Of a DNA stretch of 18,487 nucleotides, positions 8,456-16,148 are shown piece by piece. A program made the position numbers and the translations under genes. Position 1 is the first letter of the stretch. The number at the start of each line of letters is the position of its first letter. Source of the stretch: Bacteroidales bacterium (GTDB lineage Bacteria; Bacteroidota; Bacteroidia; Bacteroidales; PUMT01); assembly GCA_007132365.1 (NCBI GenBank), contig SLOS01000183.1, forward strand, positions 1-18,487. Reading direction: 5' to 3'. The notes beneath the pieces were generated by a model. That model saw only the letters and a list, made by a program, of their open reading frames with translations. It was not told where the DNA came from and made no database searches.

Positions 8456-10348
8456 TCAATCCTCAAGGGTTGATATATTGCCGGGATCCTCTCCCATAGC
8501 CTTAGCCTTGAGCACCCTTCGCATTATCTTGCCACTGCGGGTCTTTGGAAGCTTATCGACAAACTCGATCTTTTCCGGTTTTGCAATCGGTCCCACCTCA
8601 TGCCCTATATGTTTTCTCAACTCCTCAACCAGGTTGTCACCCCTCTCCAGACCATCTCTGAGTATTACAAAAGCGTGTATTACATTACCCTTTATCTCAT
8701 GAGGGACCCCGATTGCAGCGGCCTCGGCAACTGACGGGTGGCTGACCAGGGCGCTTTCTATATCGGCCGAGCCAAGGCGGTAACCTGAAACCTTGATGAC
8801 ATCATCAACCCTTCCGATCACCCATATATAACCATCATCATCGATCCGTGCACTATCGCCGGTCATGTAGTAACCGGGATATTTTTCCCAGTACTGCTGC
8901 CTGAATTTTTCAGGGTCGTTGAACAGTGTCCTGACCATTGAGGGCCAGGGTGTTTTAATCACAAGGAAGCCCTCGGTGTTCCTGCCTGCCGGTTTACCTT
9001 TCTCATCCAGTACATCCATTTCAATTCCGGGGAAAGGCAATCCTCCCGAACCAGGCTTTAAGGGATCGGTAGGAAAGGGAGAGATCAAATGCATTCCCGT
9101 TTCGGTCTGCCACCATGTATCTATTATGGGGCAGCTTCCGTTACCAATTACGTTGTAATACCATTTCCACGCTTCGGGATTAATTGGCTCACCAACCGAC
9201 CCTAGTATCCTGAGCGAGGAGAGGTTGTGCCTCCTGGCCCATGCATCGCCAAATCTCATAAACCCCCTGATGGCTGTGGGAGCAGTATAGAATATATTTA
9301 TTCCGTATTTCTCTATCATCTGCCACCAACGGTTGGGATAGGGATGGTAGGGAGCTCCCTCATACATAAAAGTGGTCCCCCCGTTAAGCAGCGGGCCATA
9401 AACGATGTAACTGTGGCCGGTTATCCAGCCGGGGTCAGCCGTGCACCAGAAACGGTCCTCTTCCTGAAGATCGAGATAATATTTTGTGGTCACATATGTT
9501 CCCACCATATAACCGCCATGTGTATGCAGGATTGCTTTAGGCTTGCCAGTGGTGCCCGAGGTGTATAATATAAAAAGCGGGTCTTCGGCCGACATTATTT
9601 CCATCTGACAGTTATGGGCGGCTATCGGGAGACTGACAAGTTCGTGGTACCACATATCCCGGCCCGGCTGCATGAATATCTCGTGACCGGTACGCCTGAC
9701 TACCACCACATGTTCCACTGTACCTGCCCTCTGGAGTGCCTCGTCGGCAATATCTTTTAAAGGAACAATCTTCCCCCGCTGGAATGCTCCGTCAGCAACG
9801 ATCAGGACCCGGGACTGGCTGTCTTCTATCCTTTCGGTAAGAGATTCAACTGAAAAGCCCCCGTAAACAACAGAATGGATGGCTCCTATCCTGGCACAGG
9901 CCAGCATGGCGGTAATTATCTCCGGTATGCGCCCCATATAGATGGTTACCCTGTCACCTTTCTCAACTCCCATGCTCTTAAGCACATTGGCAAACCTGCA
10001 GGTTTCCTGGTGCAACCGGAAATAGGACATAGTTTTCACATCACCCTGCTCTCCCTCCCATATCAGGGCAAGTTTATTCCTTCTGAAAGTATTCAGATGC
10101 CTATCCAGGCAGTTATAGGAGATATTGGTTTCCCCTCCGGTGAACCATTTGTAGAAAGGTTTATCAGAATCATCAAGCACCTTGTCCCAATTTTTGAACC
10201 AGTGCAGTTCTTTTGCAAATCCGGACCAGAAACCGGCCATGTCCTTTACAGCCCTTTTATCAAGGTCGTCCCTGCTTTTTACATGAGCTTTTTGCCTGGT
10301 TTTTTCAGAAGGATAGAACACCTCGCCGGATAGATCTTTTGCGGACAT
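8456..10348 (-). CDS. acs: Acetyl-CoA synthetase (acetate--CoA ligase, AMP-forming)
   Basis: The product activates acetate through acetyl-AMP to acetyl-CoA. At 630 residues it is full length for the Acs family. Visible motifs are the ATP loop YTSGTTGKPKAI (262-273), GWITGHSYIVYGPL (307-320) which lines the acyl pocket, GSVGEPINPEAW (383-394) and DTWWQTETG (410-418). Trp413 in that last motif corresponds to the tryptophan that restricts the pocket to short acids in bacterial Acs. The hinge and C-terminal domain follow, with YMTGDSARIDDDGYIWVIGR (494-513). The catalytic lysine Lys607 lies in PKTRSGKIMRR; this residue is acetylated to switch off Acs in other bacteria. The usual SGHRLG is SGYRLG here (521-526). 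Propionate may be a secondary substrate. The gene stands downstream of the DAHP synthase across a 176-base, very AT-rich gap and probably has its own promoter there. Confidence 0.92.
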   Translation of the reverse strand: MSAKDLSGEVFYPSEKTRQKAHVKSRDDLDKRAVKDMAGFWSGFAKELHWFKNWDKVLDDSDKPFYKWFTGGETNISYNCLDRHLNTFRRNKLALIWEGEQGDVKTMSYFRLHQETCRFANVLKSMGVEKGDRVTIYMGRIPEIITAMLACARIGAIHSVVYGGFSVESLTERIEDSQSRVLIVADGAFQRGKIVPLKDIADEALQRAGTVEHVVVVRRTGHEIFMQPGRDMWYHELVSLPIAAHNCQMEIMSAEDPLFILYTSGTTGKPKAILHTHGGYMVGTYVTTKYYLDLQEEDRFWCTADPGWITGHSYIVYGPLLNGGTTFMYEGAPYHPYPNRWWQMIEKYGINIFYTAPTAIRGFMRFGDAWARRHNLSSLRILGSVGEPINPEAWKWYYNVIGNGSCPIIDTWWQTETGMHLISPFPTDPLKPGSGGLPFPGIEMDVLDEKGKPAGRNTEGFLVIKTPWPSMVRTLFNDPEKFRQQYWEKYPGYYMTGDSARIDDDGYIWVIGRVDDVIKVSGYRLGSADIESALVSHPSVAEAAAIGVPHEIKGNVIHAFVILRDGLERGDNLVEELRKHIGHEVGPIAKPEKIEFVDKLPKTRSGKIMRRVLKAKAMGEDPGNISTLED

Positions 10349-10524
10349 ATCATTTTATATTTTAGCAGTAATAATAACCAAAATATAAAATTAATGATAT
10401 ATTTTTATATATATCTATTAATATATAAAAATTTTAAAAAAAGAATTTTAGACGGATTTACAGTTGCCCGGGCAGGTTTGTTGATCCGTAACCGGTTAAC
10501 TGGGATATATTTTGCTCCGGAGAA

Positions 10525-11604
10525 TTACCTGTTACGCTTTCTCAGCCGGTCGGCCGCTTTTAGAACGATCTCCCTTGTTGAATCTAAACTAAGGCATGCA
10601 TCAGTTATAGAGATGCCCCACTCAAGTGAATTTTTGTCAAACCCGCTCAGGTCCTTGCTTATTTTCTGATTTCCTTCCCTGAAATTTGTCTCCGTCATCA
10701 GTCCGACGATCATCTCATTGCCTTCACAAATCTGCTGAATGACATCTTCAAATACCTCCGGTTGTTTTCTGTAATCTCCGCCGGAATTGCCGTGACTGCA
10801 ATCGACGATTACACCATTTAAAAGCCCCCTGGCGGATGATGCTTTCTGAACAAGTTCCACACTGGCCCTGTCATAATTGGGCCTTACCCCCCCCCTTAAG
10901 ACAAGGTGTCCTGTATCATTCCCGGTGGTTGCAACCACACTGGCATTCCCGTACTGGTCGATCCCTATGAAACAGGTCTCATTTTTCAAGGCGATAAGAG
11001 AATTAACTGCAGCATCTACATCACCCCGTGTACTGTTCTTATATCCCACCGGCATTGACAGTCCCGACATCATTTCCCTGTACAACTGGGTTTCACTTGT
11101 GCGCGCACCTACAGCCGTCCATGACACAAGGTCTGAATAGTACTGGGGAGTAAAGGGATTAAGGAATTCCGTTGCTGCCGGCAGTCCGCATTCACTTACT
11201 GCATGTATCAGTATCTCCCTTGCCAGTTTAAGGCCCTTCTCAATATCCCAGGAATTATTGATGTTTGGATCATATATAAGACCTTTCCATCCATCAATGG
11301 TACGCGGTTTCTCAAAATAAAACCGTCCTACAAACAGGAACTGGTCTTTCACCTCTTTTGCCATACTGGCAAAACTGCAACAAAGTTCCTTTGCCTGATC
11401 AGCATCATGAATGGAACAGGGACCGGTAATCAGGAGTTTTCTATTATCCTCTCCCCTGATAATTGCAGTGATTTCCTGTCTGGACCTTTTGACAAGCTCG
11501 CGGCCTTTGGCTGCAACCGGCAATTCTGACACGAATTCTGCCGGTCTCGGCAAAGTCCGGTAGTATTTGATGCGCTTATCAGTTACTCCGTTAAACTCTG
11601 ACAT
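10525..11604 (-). CDS. aroF: 3-deoxy-7-phosphoheptulonate synthase, class I-alpha (AroF/G/H type)
   Basis: This enzyme condenses phosphoenolpyruvate with erythrose 4-phosphate to give DAHP, the first step of the shikimate pathway. The 359-residue length matches the E. coli AroF/AroG/AroH enzymes. Conserved features include GPCSIHD with the metal-ligand Cys63 (61-67), FEKPRT with Lys99 (97-102), GWKGLI (105-110), ATEFLNP (144-150), VGYKNSTRGD (186-195), LRGG (236-239), DCSHGNS (268-274), and the late ETNFREGNQ (305-313) and SITDACL (332-338). The N-terminal extension before residue 55 is the part that carries allosteric control in class I-alpha enzymes, so feedback inhibition by an aromatic amino acid is likely, but which one cannot be told. 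The LRGG codons contain nine consecutive G. No chorismate mutase domain is fused. The ATG at 11604-11602 is the first in frame with family-like sequence. Confidence 0.93.
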   Translation of the reverse strand: MSEFNGVTDKRIKYYRTLPRPAEFVSELPVAAKGRELVKRSRQEITAIIRGEDNRKLLITGPCSIHDADQAKELCCSFASMAKEVKDQFLFVGRFYFEKPRTIDGWKGLIYDPNINNSWDIEKGLKLAREILIHAVSECGLPAATEFLNPFTPQYYSDLVSWTAVGARTSETQLYREMMSGLSMPVGYKNSTRGDVDAAVNSLIALKNETCFIGIDQYGNASVVATTGNDTGHLVLRGGVRPNYDRASVELVQKASSARGLLNGVIVDCSHGNSGGDYRKQPEVFEDVIQQICEGNEMIVGLMTETNFREGNQKISKDLSGFDKNSLEWGISITDACLSLDSTREIVLKAADRLRKRNR

Positions 11605-11696
11605 TTTCCTTCTTATTTTATCTGTGCAAATATGCAGTCCGTGCCAACCTTTAATTTTGATCAGTAACTGCCTGTTTAAAGGCTTTTATGAAAATG

Positions 11697-11704
11697 CAAA
11701 TGTA
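11697..11704 (-). promoter_or_regulatory. Possible -7 element of the DAHP synthase gene
   Basis: TACATTTG on the minus strand fits TAnnTTTG exactly and lies 93 bases before the aroF start codon. No TTTG is found at the expected 19-21 base distance upstream, where the sequence is an A/T tract instead. It is therefore only a half match, but it is in the right gap and orientation. Confidence 0.25.
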
Positions 11705-11708
11705 GATG

Positions 11709-11750
11709 AAATTTTTTTCATTAAAAATTACACATGGACAAATGAAAAAA
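11709..11750 (-). terminator. AT-rich inverted repeat after the dehydrogenase gene, possible terminator
   Basis: The plus strand carries TTTTTTCATT (11713-11722) and its exact complement AATGAAAAAA (11741-11750), a 10-bp stem with an 18-base loop. Further A/T pairing beyond the stem needs one bulged base. It lies 35 bases past the stop of the dehydrogenase gene. The stem has only one G/C pair, so termination strength is doubtful. It also lies just upstream of the possible aroF -7 element and could act there instead. Confidence 0.28.
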
Positions 11751-11784
11751 TTTTATCGGGAAGCAACAGAGATCCGGCCCTGGC

Positions 11785-12819
11785 TTAAAAATCGATCATT
11801 GCCTTCATGACCCCGTCTTTGTATCCGGCAACAAGATCAAAAGCCTCATTTGTTTTTTCAAAAGGGAAGCGATGAGTGACCATATTTTTTATATTTACAC
11901 CTGCATCTGCGATCATATCAAGGGTCTCCTCCAGTGCATGGTTCTGCCTTCTGATATTAACCAGCGTTATCTCCTTCCGGCGTATTTTCTCGGCACTGAA
12001 GGACCAGTTGTCAAATTCCGGTATACCGACTATGATTATTTTCCCTCCGGGCTTTACAAGGTCTGCGGCCTGATCCATAGCTTCCTGCTTCCCGCAGCAT
12101 TCATATACCATATCCAGTCCCCGCTCTTCCAGGTCAAGTATCTTCTTTACTATATCCTCCCGGTCAGGATTACCTGACCAGGCAGCGCCGGTATCGCCTG
12201 CCATTTTTGCACGTTCATCGATCCTGTCGGTGACAAATATTTTTTCGGCACCACGGGCAAAGGCAGCAAGCATTACACTCATGCCAATCGGACCAAATCC
12301 GAGTATGCCATGTGTGGCACCTTTAAATGTACCTGCCTGCCGCACGGAATAAACACCGATAGCGAGAGGTTCGGAGATAGTGGCTTCATCATAACTCATT
12401 GCATCCGGAATATGAAAACAACTTGATTCCGGCATCACAATGAATTCGGACAGACACCCTTCAGCCTGCCCCGGGCATCCCAGAAAACGAAGGTTACGGC
12501 ATGTATGCGGCCTGCCGTCAATGCACTGGTCACATTCAGAACAGGGCATGGCCGGTTCAATGGCAACACGGTCGCCCGGCTTCAGTGTGCTAACCTGCAG
12601 TCCGGTCTCAACCACCTCACCTGCGCATTCATGGCCGACCGTAAAAGGATATTCAACGACCTGGCTCCCTATGCGCCCTTTAAGATAATAATGAATGTCG
12701 GAACCACAAACACCCACAACCTTCATTCGGATTTTTACATCTTTACCACTTATAATAACCGGGTCGGTAACAGTTTTCATCTCCATCTTTCTTATCCCGG
12801 TAAGCATCATTGATTTCAT
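11785..12819 (-). CDS. Zinc-dependent alcohol/polyol dehydrogenase (sorbitol/xylitol dehydrogenase-like, MDR family)
   Basis: This 344-residue medium-chain dehydrogenase probably oxidises a sugar alcohol or related secondary alcohol with NAD. Catalytic zinc ligands are Cys38 (in GVCGSD), His63 and Glu64 (GHE) and Glu150 (SEP). The structural zinc is bound by Cys93, Cys96, Cys99 and Cys107, in the spacing usual for the family. The Rossmann motif GFGPIG is at 174-179, and Asp198 at the end of the second strand favours NAD over NADP. GRIGSQVVEYPFTVGHE (48-64) resembles sorbitol, xylitol and L-idonate dehydrogenases more than L-threonine dehydrogenase. The ATG at 12819 is used, but three ATGs lie within the first five codons, so the exact start could shift by a few residues. 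No sugar transporter or kinase is adjacent, so the substrate is not fixed by context. Confidence 0.87.
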   Translation of the reverse strand: MKSMMLTGIRKMEMKTVTDPVIISGKDVKIRMKVVGVCGSDIHYYLKGRIGSQVVEYPFTVGHECAGEVVETGLQVSTLKPGDRVAIEPAMPCSECDQCIDGRPHTCRNLRFLGCPGQAEGCLSEFIVMPESSCFHIPDAMSYDEATISEPLAIGVYSVRQAGTFKGATHGILGFGPIGMSVMLAAFARGAEKIFVTDRIDERAKMAGDTGAAWSGNPDREDIVKKILDLEERGLDMVYECCGKQEAMDQAADLVKPGGKIIIVGIPEFDNWSFSAEKIRRKEITLVNIRRQNHALEETLDMIADAGVNIKNMVTHRFPFEKTNEAFDLVAGYKDGVMKAMIDF

Positions 12820-13030
12820 GATCAGGGTCTTGTTTCACCTGCTACATCGAACACAAAAATAGCGGCAATAAAATAACAATATAAAATGATCAAAAATAGC
12901 AAATTAATATGAAGGTGGCCGCAATTTATTTACTAAATGTATGTTTTTATAAAATTTTAATTATCAGCTATATGTCAGGGATGATTGTTTTTTTGTCCCG
13001 TCTACGAATGGATTTTACGAATTTATGAGC
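12820..13030. other. AT-rich divergent intergenic region
   Basis: No gene is visible between the dehydrogenase start and the MCE leader. The 10-base sequence CAAAAATAGC occurs twice, at 12854-12863 and 12891-12900. Read on the minus strand, both copies contain TATTTTTG, which fits TAnnTTTG, so they could be two -7 elements for the dehydrogenase or a pair of operator half-sites. No TTTG lies at the correct distance for either. Confidence 0.3.
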
Positions 13031-13153
13031 TAAATTTGATAATGAATCATTTATGACGATATTTTCAATATCTTCCTGGAGATGAATGTATTTTACATCT
13101 GATGGAAGCTCATTTAACGGTAAAGCTGCAGCTCAGCTTTCGCCTTCGGCGGA
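13031..13153 (+). promoter_or_regulatory. Structured leader of the MCE operon
   Basis: A TAAATTTG at 13031-13038 fits the Bacteroidota -7 element, although no TTTG lies at the normal distance upstream. It is followed by five inverted repeats in 113 bases: AATGA-A-TCATT (13041-13051), GATATT-TTC-AATATC (13058-13072), ATGTA-TTT-TACAT (13086-13098), AAAGCTG-CAGCT-CAGCTTT (13122-13140) and, directly adjoining, CGCC-TTC-GGCG (13141-13151). The last two are the strongest. The GC hairpin can extend by a T-G and a T-A pair if it borrows two T from its neighbour. The third contains the start codon of the small ORF. A regulatory leader or a REP-like dispersed repeat are both possible. The short AT stems could be chance. 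Confidence 0.35.
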
Positions 13154-13337
13154 CTGGTCTAATCTTGGTGATAAACTACTGACAAACAATGATTTTAATG
13201 ATAATATTAAAATAACAGGGTATCAATTAACGTTACCAGAAAGAGCGGGACCTGGTGTTTTGCCCCGGAATAATTACCATCAGATACAGGAATTGACAAG
13301 GATGATTTTGCAGATAACCGAAAACCAAAAATTATGA
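13086..13337 (+). CDS. Small hypothetical ORF overlapping the MCE gene start (doubtful)
   Basis: An 83-codon frame starts with the ATG at 13086, preceded by GGAG (13078-13081) only four bases away. It ends in an ATGA overlap with the MCE gene: its TGA is 13335-13337 and the MCE ATG is 13334-13336. The MCE gene has no Shine-Dalgarno site of its own, so translational coupling is conceivable. The product has no signal peptide, membrane segment or motif I recognise. It opens with MYFTSDGSSFNGK and ends with a possible short helix, IQELTRMILQITENQKL. Codons 13-23 coincide with two strong adjoining hairpins, and leucine codon choice looks mixed, which argues against a conserved protein. It could be a leader peptide, a remnant, or noncoding. 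Confidence 0.3.
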   Translation: MYFTSDGSSFNGKAAAQLSPSADWSNLGDKLLTNNDFNDNIKITGYQLTLPERAGPGVLPRNNYHQIQELTRMILQITENQKL

Positions 13338-14335
13338 GACAGAAAGCACAAAGAATAAGGCTGGGGGTATTCATATTGATCAGCTCAGCTTTTCTGCTGT
13401 TGATCTTTGGCTGGTTTACCGGCCGCAGGTTACTTGAGCAGAAAGAGACCTATTACGTAGCATATACCGACATATCGGTAAGCGGCCTGGATGTGGGCAG
13501 CCCGGTAAAATACCTGGGGATTAATGTGGGTTCAATTGCAGATATCAGAATAGACCCTGACGATGTAAACAGAATCATTATACAGTTGACTTTACGTACC
13601 GATACACCGGTAAAGGAAGATGCAGTTGCCGATATCATTTCTGTTGGCATCACCGGCATGAAAGCCATAGAGATCCGCGGAGGAACCATTGAGGCCGATT
13701 TTCTGGAACCGGAAGAATTTATCGAACCAGGTTCAACAATGGCTGCTGATATTACCGGCAGGGCAGAGATAATTGCTTTCAAGGTTGAGGAAGTTATCAA
13801 CAACCTGCAGGTTTTTACCGAGCCCCGGAATATGGCCAGTTTTACCCGGGCTGCAGAAAATATAGCTGTTCTGGCAGAGAACTCCGCTGTGACCGTTGCC
13901 AAAGTGGATGAGATGATATCAGAAAACAGAAAGGAGATAAAGGAGGCTGCTTCATCTATCAATAATATTGCCGGCAGGCTGGATCTTACATCAGAGGACC
14001 TGTCCGCTGCCATTGGAAGATTCAATGAAATAATGCAGGGAGAGGACATAACCGAGGTGCTGGGCAACCTGAGGGAAGTATCACTCGCAGTCAGGGAGGC
14101 GAATATGAAAGAGTTGATCGATAATGTCGCTGAAGCTGCCTTAAATACACAAGGGTTTCTTTTAAAGATGGAGGCGGACTTTGAGGACGGAAGCAGGCAC
14201 CTGCAGGAGAATCTGCTCCTTTTGCAGCACACCCTTGAAAATCTTAATGAAGCATCCCGCAAGATCAATATGAACCCATCGGTCCTTATACGGGGGCAAA
14301 GTGCCAGGAATATCCCGGACAGGAACCTGAACTAA
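13334..14335 (+). CDS. mlaD: MCE-domain protein, MlaD/PqiB-like substrate-binding subunit
   Basis: The 333-residue protein is the lipid-binding component of an MCE transporter. One transmembrane helix near residues 10-27 anchors it in the inner membrane with the rest in the periplasm. A single MCE domain follows at about 38-118, with the typical GLDVGSPVKYLGINVGSI (51-68) and the later GITGMKAIEIRGG (105-117). Residues from about 140 to 310 are helical and heptad-like, fitting a helical tube or needle that hexamers of such proteins can form. It ends with the family-typical NPSVLIRG (314-321). E. coli MlaD is much shorter, so this is the long form usually paired with a PqiC-like lipoprotein. 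It is the first certain gene of a four-gene operon. The start ATG overlaps the stop of the small ORF upstream, and no Shine-Dalgarno site precedes it. Confidence 0.9.
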   Translation: MRQKAQRIRLGVFILISSAFLLLIFGWFTGRRLLEQKETYYVAYTDISVSGLDVGSPVKYLGINVGSIADIRIDPDDVNRIIIQLTLRTDTPVKEDAVADIISVGITGMKAIEIRGGTIEADFLEPEEFIEPGSTMAADITGRAEIIAFKVEEVINNLQVFTEPRNMASFTRAAENIAVLAENSAVTVAKVDEMISENRKEIKEAASSINNIAGRLDLTSEDLSAAIGRFNEIMQGEDITEVLGNLREVSLAVREANMKELIDNVAEAALNTQGFLLKMEADFEDGSRHLQENLLLLQHTLENLNEASRKINMNPSVLIRGQSARNIPDRNLN

Positions 14336-14360
14336 AACCAATTCTAAACCATACAGTGAG

Positions 14361-14966
14361 ATGATAAGAAATTTGATCCTGCTGATATACACAGCATCAT
14401 TAATATCCGGGTGCCTGACACGGGCACCTGAAGCCACCAGGTACTATTTGCTGGATTATCCGGCCGGCATGGAGATTGTATTCCCCGGTAACGGGCCTTT
14501 TATTGAGAAATCATGCCTGATAACATCAGTTGAAGTGTATCCCGCCTATTCAACATATCAGATAGCAATAAGGGAACATTCGCATGAGATAAAATACTTT
14601 GCAGTGAATATCTGGGCAGTAAGGCCCGAACAAAGCCTGACAAACATAATTTCTGAATTCTTTAAAAACCATAAGGTGTTCGAATCGATTCACCTTTCAA
14701 CCCCGGTAACTGAAACAGATTTTACACTTAATACAACCGTGCATAGCCTTGAGGTGGTACATGAAAGAAGGGATTATTATGCACGTCTCAAAGTTGAATA
14801 CCTGTTAAAAGACAATGAAAACAATCAGATAGTTTATGATCACAGGGCGGACAAAAGGGTTTTGCTGGAGGACAGGGATCTGAACCTTTTTGCTGCGGCC
14901 ATCAGCGAAATATTCGTCGGAGAGTTAGCCGAATTTGTTAATACAATCGTGGAAGATTTCAGATGA
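14361..14966 (+). CDS. ABC-type transport auxiliary lipoprotein, PqiC-like
   Basis: The 201-residue lipoprotein has a short signal sequence ending in the lipobox LISGC, with Cys18 as the acylated residue. The mature part matches the ABC_trans_aux (PqiC/YmbA) pattern: RYYLLDYP near 27-34, a strand region with a QIAIREHSHEIKYF segment (67-80) followed by NIWAVRPEQSLTNII, and a C-terminal helix that contains LFAAAISEIFVGELAEFV. Such proteins sit on the inner face of the outer membrane and form the outer end of an MCE bridge, as PqiC does with PqiB. It begins 25 bases after the MCE gene and lies between that gene and the permease. The assignment rests on fold pattern, size and position rather than strong sequence motifs, as this family diverges quickly. 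Confidence 0.78.
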   Translation: MIRNLILLIYTASLISGCLTRAPEATRYYLLDYPAGMEIVFPGNGPFIEKSCLITSVEVYPAYSTYQIAIREHSHEIKYFAVNIWAVRPEQSLTNIISEFFKNHKVFESIHLSTPVTETDFTLNTTVHSLEVVHERRDYYARLKVEYLLKDNENNQIVYDHRADKRVLLEDRDLNLFAAAISEIFVGELAEFVNTIVEDFR

Positions 14967-14993
14967 TTTTTTAATAAGCCACCCTGTGATATC

Positions 14994-16133
14994 ATGGCGA
15001 AGCCCAAACAAAATAGTGCAGGATTATTAATTAAGGCAGATGACCTGGATTGCCGGGTTGACGGAAATACCCTGTTTATATCGGGCAGACTCATAGTTGA
15101 AAACTCCGGGGATCTGGCAAGGGCCGTAATTAAAAGGATGCGTTCACTTGACATTCCTGAACTGAAAATCAATCTGGAAAATCTTGATGATATTGACAGT
15201 GCCGGGGTTATGACACTGTTTTACATAAAAGGAAAATTATCAAAGAGGTTCCCGGGAGTAAGCATTGAAGGGGCAGGTGATGCGGTTAATAAAAAAATTG
15301 AGCTATTCAGCTCCGAAACCTCCATAGAGCCGGAAACACCGGACGAGACATTCGTTACAGAAATTGTAGGCAAAAGCACACAGGAATTTATCTTCTCCTA
15401 CCTTTACGGATTTCTTGTTCTTGCAGCCAACCTGTTTTACTGGTCGGTAGCAGACCTGTTCAGAACCAAAACCACCAGGAAGGGTGAATTTATAAACCAA
15501 TCCGTACTCATTGGCGCGAATGCCGCACTCATAGTCATTGTCATGTCTTTTGCCATAGGTCTGGTGATGGCAATACAATCGGCAGGATATCTGCGTGAAT
15601 TCGGTGCAGATATTTACATAGTCGATCTTATCGTAATATCCATTATGAGCCAGATGGGTCCCCTTATAACCGCAGTCCTTGTAGCAGGGAGAAGCGGATC
15701 GGCAATTGCAGCTGAAGTGGCTACTATGAAGGTGACCTCAGAGCTGGATGCATTAAAAACAATGGGACTGGATCCTATCCGCTATGTTGTCGTACCCAAG
15801 CTGTACGCCAGTCTTTTCACCATACCTTTGCTGATCATACTTGCCAATGTATCCGGAATAACGGGAGGTGCAACGGCAGCATATTACAGCCTGGATATTT
15901 CTCCTGAAGTATTCTTAAACCGTATGGAAAATGTAATGCAGAACAAGGACCTGCTTACGGCTTTTATCAAAAGCCAGGTTTATGCATGCATTATAGTCCT
16001 TACCGGCAGTTTCTACGGATTCAGGGTTGACAGGGGAGCTGAGGGAGTTGGGAAGGTGACTACGCTGGCCGTGGTTGTGTCACTGTCCCTTGTTATACTG
16101 GCAGATAGTTTTATGGCTGTTTTGTTTTACTAA
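14994..16133 (+). CDS. mlaE: STAS-MlaE fusion, MCE transporter permease
   Basis: The 379-residue protein joins two parts that are separate in E. coli. Residues 10-110 form a STAS domain with DDIDSAG at 65-71. That motif corresponds to the DTAG segment of MlaB, whose threonine matters for contact with the ATPase; here the residue is Ser69. The position phosphorylated in SpoIIAA (second serine of DSSG) is Ala70, so phospho-switching is unlikely. Residues 130-379 are an MlaE permease with about five membrane segments and the family signature AGRSGSAIAAEVATMKV at 231-247, then LDALKTMGLDP (251-261), the loop that docks to the ATPase. Together with MlaF it should form the inner-membrane core that takes lipid from or gives it to the MCE subunit. 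It starts 27 bases after the lipoprotein gene, and mlaF follows after 15. Confidence 0.92.
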   Translation: MAKPKQNSAGLLIKADDLDCRVDGNTLFISGRLIVENSGDLARAVIKRMRSLDIPELKINLENLDDIDSAGVMTLFYIKGKLSKRFPGVSIEGAGDAVNKKIELFSSETSIEPETPDETFVTEIVGKSTQEFIFSYLYGFLVLAANLFYWSVADLFRTKTTRKGEFINQSVLIGANAALIVIVMSFAIGLVMAIQSAGYLREFGADIYIVDLIVISIMSQMGPLITAVLVAGRSGSAIAAEVATMKVTSELDALKTMGLDPIRYVVVPKLYASLFTIPLLIILANVSGITGGATAAYYSLDISPEVFLNRMENVMQNKDLLTAFIKSQVYACIIVLTGSFYGFRVDRGAEGVGKVTTLAVVVSLSLVILADSFMAVLFY

Positions 16134-16148
16134 GATGATTCGTCCCCC

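Noticed and set aside
8023..8466. 147-codon minus-strand frame opposite murQ that overlaps the end of acs
   Set aside because: murQ is complete with catalytic residues in this interval; the opposite frame has antisense-type composition.
9875..10333. 152-codon plus-strand frame opposite acs
   Set aside because: The acs frame covers the whole interval with conserved sequence; the product of the opposite frame resembles nothing.
11567..11788. 73-codon plus-strand frame between aroF and the dehydrogenase
   Set aside because: It begins inside aroF antisense, crosses an A/T tract and shows no ribosome site or motif.
13453..14268. 271-codon open frame on the minus strand opposite the MCE gene
   Set aside because: It is Ser/Ile/Ala-rich with no motif and is the antisense shadow of a well-supported MCE protein.
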